Below, in pieces: positions 36,901-48,185 of a DNA stretch of 64,000 nt. The notes beneath the pieces are model-generated. The model was not told where the DNA came from. It saw only the letters and a list, made by a program, of their open reading frames with translations, and searched no databases. The DNA comes from Rostratula benghalensis. Taxonomy: Eukaryota > Chordata > Aves > Charadriiformes > Rostratulidae. The stretch lies in NCBI GenBank assembly GCA_013399305.1, contig VXAI01000025.1, positions 4,903,641-4,967,640 of the forward strand, given 5' to 3'. Each line of letters opens with the position of its first letter. Within the stretch, counting starts at the first letter, position 1. The position numbers and the translations under genes were made by a program.

Positions 36901-39900
36901 AATAAATCCAACACAGAACGCTACAGACAGCACTTAAGAGCACACTGACATAATACTATCTACAGAATTATGGACAGCCCTAGGACCCTGCCAGGTTGAA
37001 GCTTAATACCAGAAATAGAATAAATTGATTCAAGAAGTCATCTTGAACACCACTGTTCAGCTTGAGTGCAGTTCAGTCTCTAATGATTAAATGTTACTTC
37101 TTTATAAGCTTCTTTCTGGCCAAAACTATCTTACATTAATATTTTCATAAACTACATCCCAAAATAAACATTTTATATATGATACAAATACCAAAGTCAC
37201 TTCAGTTCACTTACTGTGGTCATGACCACTTTGGCAAGATTTTGAGGAGGGAGGAGAAATCCAATAAATCAGATATTTTCATGATTTAGTGTTTGCAAAG
37301 GTCAGAAACTAGCACACAATATCTCCCCACTCTGAATTACACATCAGTTAATAGAAAGAGCAAAATTTTCCAAGAAACCAGCCAAAATCTGGCATCTGAC
37401 AGGGGAACTTCATCAACGTGTCCTATCCTTTGGGCTCCTTCCTCCCACCATTACATTCTGAACAAAAACAGTGCAATAATGGACACAAGGACTAGTTCTT
37501 AAATTAAGAAACCAACAGCAGAGGAAGGATGTATCGTGAGAAATATTTTTTTTTTCAGTATCTAACACCGTTGCATTTGCACTAGAAGATAAGCAAAGGG
37601 AATTTGGTAACAGACAGGGAAGTTGAGCTTTGGACTTCAGATGAGATCCGAGCATCTTCCAAATGGGAGTATTTCTGGGATTTTTGTTTTAGCCAGCATT
37701 TAAGAAAGGCTGGGGCATCTGCAAATTCACAGCCAGATTTCAAAGACAGAAAGCAGGAAGCACATCTTCAGAGCACTGGGGATGCGTGCTGGATGTGATT
37801 TTCTTTTAAGACAGTAAAGTCTACACAGTTTCCCATTTACCTGGATTGCTTGCTCCACTTTGCACCAGCTTATTTTCTTCTCATCTATTCTGGCTTTTGA
37901 CAAATGCACACCGTGATCATCACGCGAGGAATACTTTTGATACAGTGGGGAAAAAAATTAAAAAATGAAAGGCCAAAGTGTTGGATTCTGCTCTGTGATT
38001 TGATCTCTCATTTGCTTAGTCAGGGCAGGGGGAGATTGGTGGGTGGTACCAAGCAAATCCTCATCCAAACATCTTTCTGCTTCTCTTTCATTGACTTATC
38101 AACGATGTTTGACCTGAATAGAACTGAGTGTAGCTCATACAGCAACACACCCCAGACAGAGCTGTGCCTACCACTCCCCAGTCCCACTGGCAGGAATTCC
38201 CTGTGAGGAGACAGTGCCCATTCCACTTTCTTTTCACTGGTGATGCTCTGGGGATGCTGCACAGGCTGACACAGTTCAGCGAAGACACTTTCTACGCAGA
38301 TGAGAAAAATGCAGAGTTCTGCTTTCCAAAGCCAATAGCAACTTTGCAGCACTTAGTAAGGCAACCCGACATCTGTAATTGATAGGAAAGGAGCAAGCCA
38401 ACAGCCAGGAACTGGCAGGGGTGCCCCAAGACATGCCCCCTCCTGCATATATCATAGCATTAAAACTATCAAACACTCCTGGTAGAAAAGCAAACAAACA
38501 AGACCGACATAAGACCAAGATATATAAAATGCCCAAAGCAACATTAAATCATCTGAAGATATTCCCATTAAACAGAATTATTGTCCCCATTAAGAATCAA
38601 TCAAAGCTATTTAGAATCATTGGCTATTCAGCCAGTTCCCTGGGAGAGTTCCCGATTAAGCAGATTTTCCATGTGGGTTTCTTGTGATTAAAGGCCCTAT
38701 CTTGCAAATCCTTGCTCATATTTATCGTCCTAACTCAAGTGAGCAGTCCTAATGGATGAAGAGTGCTGGGATTACTCATCTCATCTCCATTTACCTAATT
38801 CTGCTGATTTCAGCTCAATTTGCATGACAAGAGGAGATATCAAGCCAAGGCACCTACTCTTAGAGAACAGAATTTGCAAGAGGAGAATTACAGTCCCACC
38901 TATGGTTAGACACAAACAGGGACATGGTAAGAACTACCCAGGGCTCCAAATGACCAGAACTTGGGCCAGCTCTAGTCTGGAAGACACAGAGTCATGGTAG
39001 CACAAGGCTACAAAGATGCAGATAAATCCACATGAGAGGCAAACATTTTTACTGCAGACACATCCACACCATCATGTGCCTAAATGGCTTCCTGACCAAG
39101 GCTGGCTCATGCCCCCATGGCTCAGGGCTAGCCCATGAGAGCACCACACTCTGTAGACATGTTCTATAAGGTAAGCACATCCTATATTGACAGCATTTTG
39201 TTGATCCTTCATAATAAAACATGTATTCTGCTGGTTGCTAATTGACTGGCCTGCTGACTGTCTGAAATTGCCTGGAGACAAAGAAATGAAATGGGACAAA
39301 TTACTTTAAGAGTAATTATATTAATAGAAGGTAATGCAGTTTTGTCTGCCATCGAGAAATACTGTTAGCGTCAGTGGAAAGAGCAAGCGAGAATCACAAA
39401 TGCCACAGCTGAAACCAGAAATTAAGGACTTGCTCATTTTTATATATAATTTTTTTTTAAACCAAACTTGCATTTGCCATGATTTCCATAATTTATAACC
39501 CTGGAAATTAACCTTGACATCCACAAATTCCCACGTTCCAAGTTTCCCAATATATTCTTTCCATAGATCTTCTGCCCCACCCTCTCTGCGGTCCCAAGGG
39601 GATTTCTGAAGACTCTGTGCTGATACCAGCAGTTTGACAAAGTACAGTGACTTCTCTCTGCCTTCTCAGAGGAACTCACCTAGCAATGCTTGTCTGTTTG
39701 CACACATGTGGGTGTTTAACAGGGTCACATGGCCCCTTCCACTTGGGTCCTAATGAAAAATAACCCAACCTGATTATCACAAAACAATCCTGAAAAGTGG
39801 TTATGAGGAAAGATACCAAGCCCATGAGCCCTTCAGAAGGGTTCACTCCCTGGTCCCCGTTTCAGGCGCCCAAGTACAGCACGAGCAAGTATGAAATGTT

Positions 39901-42900
39901 AACCTTTTATGGTTAGCTATGTGATTAAGTGGATCTTGTCTTGCTTCATTTTTGTTTGACAGTGCTATAAACACACAAAATTGAAGTAGTGCCCCAGCCA
40001 AACCTTCCCTGATGGATTTCTGTTGGAATTTTTGTGGGGATCAGCAGAGGGGGGGGGACTGGGGCACAGACTACAGAGGGCTAAAATCCATGTGACTGAA
40101 ACCCCGACGGCTGAAATTAAGAAGTGATTTGATCTGCAGGAGCCGGGCACGGCAGCGACCTCCAGGAGAACATCAGGGCAGACACAGACACGAAGGGCAG
40201 GAATGACCACAGGTATCTCCATCAGGTCACCTGCAAACACGAGTCAGGACCCTCAGTTCCCCTCAAAGTGCAATCTAACAGACCTTCACTCCCAACAGCC
40301 AAAGAATTTGGACTTTCACAGGTTTGTTTAGGAAGCACATAATGTGACTTAAATATAATGTGTCAATAGTTGAAGATGTGGCACATAGGAGAGGGAATGG
40401 ACAAAAAGACCACATCTCTCTCCATTGCTCAAGACAGTAGGAAAAAATACAATGAAGCATGTGGAGTTGCACTGGTGCAAATAAGAAGAAAATCAGGCAC
40501 CATAGAAAAGGAAACAGAAAATTACAGCTCTAATAACAGGAATGCACATAACATGCAACAGATAATATATGTATGCATGGTAGATCTTATGAAAAACTAC
40601 AAATGTTTTCTTCTTCTCCCTTCTGCTATGGCTCGAAAAAATAGAACAGTTCTACCTCTCTGTCAATAAATCACATTAAGGTCACTCTGAGGAGCAGCAG
40701 AATATAAATGTCTTGTATGCAAAATCAAACTATGTTTGGGGTATAAATGTGATACAAATGCCATCCAAAATATGCTTGAAAGAGAGAAATGAAGTACTAG
40801 CACATTAGATTTCACAATTTATTTACAGAGTAGAAGTCATTGAAATCTACTTCTCCCTAAACTATCTGTTCCCAAGCTTTAAACATTCAATAACTTCTCA
40901 GCCAGGGAATGTGCTTTTTTTTTTTCCCCTTCCCTGTAGTTTCCCCATGGTTTGCCTTATCATGTGCTAAATTTATTATTGCAACACATTAGTTACTGTG
41001 GCCCGCAGCTCTGAAACCTTCACACAAGGCTCTAAGTATCTCACAGATAAATCACCGATCAGAATAAACTGATTGTCTATTCTGGATTCTCTTCTGTAGG
41101 ATTAACATAAAGCCCAAAAGATAAGTTCAGAAAACAAACCCAAGTCTGTTACTTCTCAAAAGGCCACAGGTTTTCACCCTCAGTCTCTGCATTTTGGATT
41201 TTTTTTCCACGTCTTCTGTATGAATGGTAAAAGCCACGTTTCTCTCACTTTGTGGGCCAATCACCCCACAATCAGAATATACTTTTAAGACTACAAGCTT
41301 GGGCTTACTTTGCAGTTTAGATGCACTGTGTGTGTCTTTCTTCAAATGGGTATTTAAGAAGGAAGTTGCTTTAGTGACCTGCTGAAGCAGGACATCTGCA
41401 CTGCTCTGCACTTTTGTTTTCAATAGACTCATATTTAGCCCGGTGCAGTTGATGTATAGGAGAGAACATCTTGGAACAGATAAGCCATGAATAATCCCAG
41501 ATCTTCAACTACTGTAAGCACCTTCTTTTGACATCCTTATTCTAAACCGCATTTTTTCTTTTTTTTTTTTTCAAATAAGTCAATGGATGCCAGATTGGGG
41601 TTATGGACTTAATTAATTTTATGTCTGCGACATGCTCACTGTGTAATTATACCAAGCTGTGCACTATTAGATAATTATTTTTGGTCCTCAAAAGAGGAAT
41701 TCAATTTGTTTAAAATTATTTTAGCTCCTTCAGAAAGAGAGATATTATTTCCCTTCGAAAAGCCATCAAACTACATGATAAAGCAACCCCATTCTGGTAA
41801 TAAAAGACCATGGCACTGAAGCGGTTACAAACCATTTTGTTCAACCAGACTATTTACAAGTAGCAACAGGGTATCTGTTTCCTGTCATCTCCATCATATA
41901 TCTTGAGGCAGAGAGATTGGAGCCCAATTACAGCCTGATATCTAATCAATACACACCTTATTCCTAGAGCAGGAAGTAAAGGAGGAGGCCCTTGGGAGCC
42001 AGAGTTCAAATTACTCCGCTGTCGATTCCAGATAGCGGCTAATGATAGGATATATTTCTGGAAAGGGGGGGTGTATCCCACTGGGTGGGAAGGGCACCAC
42101 AGTTTAATGGGATTGTTAATACAAGGAACACATACAGATATTAATTTAGACATCTGCTTCTGAATTCCAAGAGCCCTACGCAAATCAGAGGAAAAGTGAC
42201 CCAATCTGCTACTCACTCCTGTAGCTTTTGGGACTTAACTTTGATAAAATGAAGCATTCAAGTGATCAACCCAGTCCAAAACCTTTACGTGAGATCTGTA
42301 AACTGTGCTTGGTTAGATTCCACACACACCCTGCCTTTTTAAAGCTGCTTTTTCATGGAGAAGGACTTACTTGCATTTGGATATGAACTTTATGTATCTC
42401 CAGGGAGCTTCAACCAAGGCAGTGAGTGTTTCCCTTTCCCAGCTGACCAGTTAAACTCACTCCGTTGTGTACACGGACTCACCAGGCCAAACCCCACACT
42501 TAACTGAAGTCAGCTGCCTCTTGACTCTTCAGTCAGTTACTAGCTCTTTGGGAAGATCTTAAACAGATATATCTTGGGACTATTTGTCCCCTAAGTGTCT
42601 ACTACTTTTGTCAGTTAGCCAGAAAAATAGCCTCTCCAATTTACTAATTCCTTCGTATTCCTAGCAACGCTTCAAAAAGCTGCTTCTTGCATAATGGTCT
42701 TCATGAGAATGGGTTTTTTTGCTCTCTTCCAAGAATTACCCTAACTCAGAAATGTAAAACATGAAGAGCAAATAGCCTGAATAATCAAAGGAAGTCACAT
42801 GCTACAGTCAGTACTCCAAGAAAGAGAATGAAGCACGGGCATAATAAATCTTGTTAGTATTTAGCTTTCAAAACAGTCTGGAAGGCTGCCTGGTGACATG

Positions 42901-42958
42901 GATTCCTTCTAGATTTAATACAGGTTTGATTAGCCAGGAAATCATTGTCTTTTCCTAG
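33940..42958. other. Unique AT-rich DNA, no gene seen
   Basis: About 9 kb contains only simple runs (a T run at about 37546-37556, G10 at 40049-40058, a T run at about 40917-40925, and T-rich sequence near 41555-41572). A strong acceptor-like tract precedes 37559, but the best nearby GT (GTAACA) is weak. The stretch 41600-41780 is rich in homeodomain-type ATTA and TAAT cores and may be a conserved noncoding element. It is probably intron if the exon at 42959 is real. Confidence 0.5.
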
Positions 42959-43222
42959 GGAGCCAGACCACAGACCTACAAAATCCACTGTCAACAAAAG
43001 CAGGCAACAAAAAAATCTTATCTACTTCTGGTTTTCTGGTTGGAAGTACTGCAGCAGGCTCCAAGGCTCCCAGCTTCAGTGGCCAGCACCCTCAGCAAGG
43101 CAGGTATATCCTCAACAAGGACCAGATGAACAAAAGCCTTCAGGTTCCTAACTTCACTTTCTACAAACCTAAACGTAGTTTTGGATCCAGAAATGCTTCA
43201 CTTCCTCATCTGACAGAGCTGG
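42959..43222 (+). CDS. Probable internal coding exon of an unidentified gene
   Basis: An acceptor (TTGTCTTTTCCTAG/GG) and a consensus donor (CTGG/GTAAGTAAT) bound 264 nt, exactly 88 codons' worth. Reading with two bases completing the first codon, the frame is open from end to end (phase 1 in, phase 1 out). The other two frames contain a TGA and a TAA. The encoded segment is hydrophilic and rich in Ser, Lys, Gln and Asn, with a short basic stretch (YKPKRSFGSR) near its C-terminal end. It looks like a disordered linker of a larger protein and not a folded domain. I do not recognise the family. There is no ATG with a long frame, so it would be an internal exon. No neighbouring exon is certain; 2494-2718 has compatible phase. 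Chance of one chosen frame staying open this long is a few percent, before counting the splice sites. Confidence 0.5.
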
Positions 43223-43285
43223 GTAAGTAATCCTTCTCTCCTGTCTTAACTGTTTGTCCATCTTAACTACTTGTAATATAAATTC

Positions 43286-43450
43286 TTCCAGCCACTGATC
43301 CTGCAATATATTTGTACAATACTTAGCACAAATTCAACTTGGGATTTCCTACTCTGACTCCATCGCTAGAACAGAGTTTCACATAAATGGGGCCCCAAGG
43401 TTGAATGATACCTCTAAGTGCTGCTGAACTACAAATAAATAATTATATGA
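43286..43450 (+). repeat. Old LINE-tail-like repeat ending in AAATAAATAA
   Basis: In order: CTGATCCTGCAA, TTTGTACAATACTTAGCACAA, a spacer, ATAAATGGGGCCCCAAGGTTG, CTCTAAGTGCTGCTGAACTAC and AAATAAATAATTATAT. This matches the layout of a 3' tail seen in many amniote copies ('TTTGTACAGCGCCTAGCACAATGGGGCCC...CTACCGTAATACAAATAAATAAT'). It is probably an L3/CR1-related LINE end or a derived SINE. It starts about 60 bases past the donor of the proposed exon. Confidence 0.55.
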
Positions 43451-46281
43451 TATACATAAATCTTGCATTTTTAATGCTGAAGTCCCATGAGACAGAAAAA
43501 AGATTTTAAACGAGACAAGAACTTTCTAATTATACTGCATGTTGATGATCTTGGAATAGGTACAAAAACCATTAAAGACTTTTACTTTTTTTTTTCTGCC
43601 TCTTAAATAGGAAAAATCTTTTCATCAAACATAGATTGAAGCCAGTGATAATGTAACTCTGGCTTACTAAATAATAACAGTGCAGGGCTTTCTAAATAGC
43701 CTACTTCAAATAATGACTTATATTATCCTAAATTCAAAAGCAAACAACTGGGGAAAAGGAAATCGCTAAACGAAGAGCAATATTAAATTCCAGAGGGTGA
43801 TTGTGTGCTGCTAAAGGTGTGGTCTTAATGGAATTTGACCTATATCCATAATTTCACTGTCACTCAGTGCCAGCTCTCAGATCACAAAGCCGGCAGAGGA
43901 GCAGGGTGTGAACAAAGCAGGGCACTGCCTGAAGGAACAGGGCTCCCGGAGGAAGCATCACTATGGCCCCACTGCCTTTTCCCCAACCACAAGCCCTGGA
44001 CACGTGGACTTGGTGGCTATGGAAAAGGCTACGGTGTGGCTTGGTGGTGGTTGCTGCTCAGCATGGGTTGACATCTCCCAGAAGGAGCAATCAGTTCCTC
44101 CAACATTTTTGCAGCAGCAACCCTATGCTCCCAGCCAATCATCTCAAGCCCCTTCACATCTCCAGGTGTTGAGGGCACAGAAACAAGGAGGTGGTGGCTA
44201 CCTGCTAGGTCCATAGCCCTTGGGGGAGGGAGGAGATGAGGTTAGAGAGCTGCCTCCTTTATCCCAGCTGAACTGTTGGATGAACTTCCAAAAATATCCT
44301 TGAATTGGCATTCTGCGTACAGCTGTGTTTATGAAAGGCAATATCATGTATGTAAATAAATTCAGATGCTGCTTGAGTTATTTTAAAACAATCAGTAGAA
44401 CACTAATCATTTTATAGGCACAATCTTATCCCAAGAAAGTGACAAGTTGGTGTGTATATACATGTACTAAAAGTTAAAGATACTGTTACTTGCATCTCCA
44501 TACAGACATAAAACAAGATGTAGGCCTGTCTTATAGCCCCAAGAAAAGCTACTTTTCTACTGTGTACTCTGCTTGCTGATGTAAGCTTCAAAGACTGTAA
44601 CCTAAAAACTCACTCAGCCAGAGCTCTAGGGGCCTCATCTGAGGTGGAGCTCATTAGCAGTAGGTGTTAGATGTACCTTGGCAGCATCTGAAACACCTTC
44701 TGTGAAGGCCAGGCTCCTCCAGTGTATCCCACCAAGGGGGAGAAGACAAGGGCCACTGGGTCCCCGGATTCTCACCCAGGGCAGGTCTGTAGGATGTCCC
44801 AGCCCTGCTCTCCTGGGCAGGGTGGGTCCCTTGAACCCGGGCAAGAGCCAGCCTGCTGCTGGGCCTGGGCCAAGAAGCACGTGTATCACAGAGCTCCCTG
44901 TGTTTAAATCCATTAATTATCTGGCAGCGTAAACAGTTTGAGAGCACTGCGGTTGCCTGCTCATGGGGAGATAATGCAGTTTAACCACTGTCTGTTCTAA
45001 CTTCATCGCTGAGCAGATACAAGGAAAGCTGCAGAAATACCTGAGCGAGATGGGGAGATGACAAACAGTTCCTGGCATTGGCTCCTATCAGCCCACAGCA
45101 GCTGGAGATGATGTTTCACCTCAGCTGGACTGAGCTAAACCATGGATACCACCTGGGCTGAGTCAATGGTGATGCTCCCTTGAAGGCAGAAGGACATTGC
45201 CTCTTAGGAGAGCCTGAACTTTGCACTCGTTTTCCTAACAAATACCACAGAACCAAAACTGATAGTTTATTCCTTGTAGTCCCACAGTAATCCTGCAGCA
45301 CCCAGCAATTCTCTGCCTAACATGTGAAAACCCAAAAGTCCCAAACAGACAGTATATCTGTGTACTCAAAATATCTAAAAGAATACCTGGTTACTTCTCT
45401 ATGCCACAATATACCATACCAGAGTTCTGCCATTCAGGTGGCTGTTCTATTAACACATTATATATTGTTCCCATTTATTCTTTTATGACTGGAGAACAAT
45501 CTGGGACTGAGAGGGCATAATGTGTCACAATCTGTTATGTACTACGGCATCATCTTTTCTCCAGTGTTAGCCTCCAGAGATGATGTGTCTGGAAATATGA
45601 ATACTTCCATGAATGTTAGCTCTGCTTTCATTTACATTTTTCCTTTCTGAGCAGAATCCTGCAGAGTGAGGTGAACTGGTTATGTGATGAGCGGGTTACA
45701 CCACGAGAGCTAGAGAGAACATGGCCCTGTAAAAAGGTACATCAGAAGTAGACCAACACCAACAAAAAAAGCTTAAACTTGCATGGTGATAAAACTCCAG
45801 TGTACCCTGAATTTGATGTGTCAGCAATGCAACATCCCTTCAGACACAAAACAAAATCTGGTGGCTAACCAGTGTCACTGCCATGAACCTCATATATCCT
45901 CATCTCCAGGGTCCCAAGTAGGAACTTTAAATATGGGGGGTTTTTAATAGCACAAAAGTTGCCCTGTGGAAGACTACAAAACCGCAGGATTACAAAACAT
46001 CGAGGGTTATTGCAAACTTCCCTCACAAATGCTAATGAATTGTTTTCTCTTTTTTGCTCCAATCCTGTTGTTTCAAATGAAAACACATCGCCGCTTTGTT
46101 GCTGAGCATTTTCTCCCACAGCACCCTGTATAAAGACTTGTTTGTGCACCCTCTGGAATGTGCTTATTCCGAGATGTTTAATTGTCATTTCTTCCACCTT
46201 ACATCAGAAGCTTGTCACATGCATTAATTACATCCATAAAAATATGCTCAAAACCCCTACCATTTAAATACAAAAGAAAGA
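43451..46281. other. Unique DNA, no gene seen
   Basis: A GC-richer part at about 43870-44230 and another at 44630-44930 carry overlapping frames of 80-100 codons on both strands. None has a paired splice context or a known motif. The remainder is AT-rich. Confidence 0.5.
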
Positions 46282-46317
46282 GGGGGGGGGGGGGGGGTGG
46301 AAGAGAGAGAGAGAGAA
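46282..46317 (+). repeat. G16 run followed by (GA)n
   Basis: Sixteen consecutive G, then TGG and about eight GA units. This is a purine-only strand apart from one T, able in principle to form G-quadruplex or triplex DNA. Long G runs are also error-prone in sequencing, so its length should be treated with care. Confidence 0.85.
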
Positions 46318-47234
46318 ACGAGCACTGTAATTTCCAAGAATAACTAATGTCTTGCTGAAGTTAATTCTCTGGATTGATGGTCTAATTGCCAACATGGCTG
46401 AGGTAAGGCATATGGTAAGATCTTAGGCTGCCTGGGAGTGAACACTGTCTAACCAACATGTAAATGACAATTTTTTAATTGATATTTCCACCTAGGAATT
46501 TGATTTAAGCAAAAGGCTTACACGCGGAGCGAACAACAAGCTGTCATTGATGGAATAAACACACACAGAGGAAGGGGGAAACCAGGTCCAGGAATGGAGA
46601 TCCAGGAATAAGACTGAATCTTTCTGGATGACAGGGGCAAAGCATCTCACCAACCACATCAGCAGTTCATGTGCTGCAGGATGCTCTTTCCCAGCAGCAT
46701 CAGCTCCAGGTGCCTCCAAGTAACACATAAGAAACCTGTAAAGGTGGGCTCATTTTAACTCCCTAAAGTAACCATCAATTTAAATAAGACCCTTTCCTAG
46801 CCAGAAACCACAGGCTGGGCTGCCCTCTCACAATTATATTATTGTGCAGTAACTTCATTTGAACCACAGGGGAATTCAACTGCTTGACTTATACAGCTCT
46901 GAAAAATGAGACGTGCTGTTCCAATATCAACTTAATTCTTCTAGCCTTAGAGGCTTTTACTTTTGCTGGGAGAAAATTCTGTTGTTTGTTTAGAGTGACC
47001 CAGAGATATATGCAAATTGTGCCTAAGAAAAATATACAGACAATTAATTGCTTTCTGAAAAAAAAAAACCCTAACATAGTTTACATTAGTATATCAACTG
47101 CACTTGTTTTCACATAATTCTGATATCTAGAGTTAAACCAAATGCATGTTTTTATAAAATACATGTAGAAGTATATTCAAACTATCTCAAGTACAACATA
47201 TTCCACCAGCTTGTCTGATGATCTGTATCTTTTA
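46318..47234. other. Unique DNA, no gene seen
   Basis: The stretch 46320-46420 is AT-rich and non-repetitive and could be a conserved element. A minus-strand acceptor-like tract (T11 then CAG) lies at about 47058, but no good donor follows within the short open frame. Confidence 0.45.
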
Positions 47235-47400
47235 GATTTATAGCAACACTTATCTAGGGAGGTCAAAGTACTCTGTAACATAAAAAATTGAAACTCGCAA
47301 CAGCCCACATGAATAGTAAGCATGATTATAATCTGTTTTACAATTCTAAATATGGTCTTACAGTAGTCAGACACAGAGAGTTTAAATACTTAAATCAAAA
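47235..47400 (-). repeat. MIR/L3-like repeat tail
   Basis: The blocks CAAAGTACTCTGTAACAT, AACTCGCAACAGCCCACATGA, AAGCATGATTATAATCTGTTT and a later CACAGAGAGTTTAAATACTTAA keep the order of the ancient 'CAAAGCGCTTTACAAACAT...CCTCACAACAACCCTATGA...ATTATTATCCCCATTTTACA...GAGGTTAAGT' sequence. That sequence is shared by L3 and MIR-type elements. The copy is strongly diverged. Confidence 0.5.
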
Positions 47401-48059
47401 TAAACCCATGCAACCTAGCTCTGTCTTCTCTTCATTTGTGGCTTTGCTCCTCCACCTCTGCTGATCAGGCAGAAGAGCTCTGGTGGCTTTAGTGACAACA
47501 GTTCTTTAATTCTCACCAAGTTACCGTCCCCTAGCACAGTCTACAGATGGATGAGCCTGACATCAGCACATACTTTGGGTTTTAATTTCAATAAACCATA
47601 AATTTTAATACTCAGATCAGTCAAAGTGAGTTCTCTCAAGCAATTAACTTATAATTAGACCGAGATAATAATACATTTAATAGAATACAAAGGTAATTGT
47701 TACAGGGAAGCGCACACACACTAACCTACTGTATTGAACTAGAGGTGGGCACCAACCTAGGAGCGAGCATCCAGATCCCTCAATACTTCTGAAAAACTTA
47801 AGGTATGGATCTGAATCTTGCCAAAGAGCTCTCCCCTCCCACAGAAAAAGGCTGCTGATGCAAGAGGTTTCGCCCATCCAAACCCCACAGCTGATACCCC
47901 ACTTCTCAAACTTCCTTCTTCCCCAGGAGTAATTTCTAAAACCCAGACCAGGTTTCTGTGCCTCGGGCTCCACGTAGATGACATCTGCTTTCCCCAATGT
48001 GCTTTATCTTTGATTCACTGCTCTGCATTAAACCTCAATCCACCTATTGGACAACAGCA

Positions 48060-48185
48060 CATGTTATGATGCCAGTTCTACCGATGAGGAACCCGAGATA
48101 CAGCCAGACTAAGTGAGATGTCCAAGGCTGTATGTGACATTTATAACGGAGCCTAGAGTAGACTGAGTCACAGGCTCCTCTTTTC
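48060..48185 (-). repeat. MIR-like SINE
   Basis: CCGATGAGGAACCCGAGATACAG, ACTAAGTGAGATGTCCAAGG, TGTATGTGACA and GGAGCCTAGAG follow the reverse complement of the MIR core ('GATGAGGAAACTGAGGCACAGAG...TTAAGTGACTTGCCCAAGG...GGCAGAGCC'). It is one of the clearer old SINE matches in the window. Assigned from memory of the consensus. Confidence 0.65.

Noticed and set aside
46889..47077. Minus-strand exon after a T11-CAG tract
   Set aside because: No acceptable donor follows and the frame ends in ordinary AT-rich DNA.
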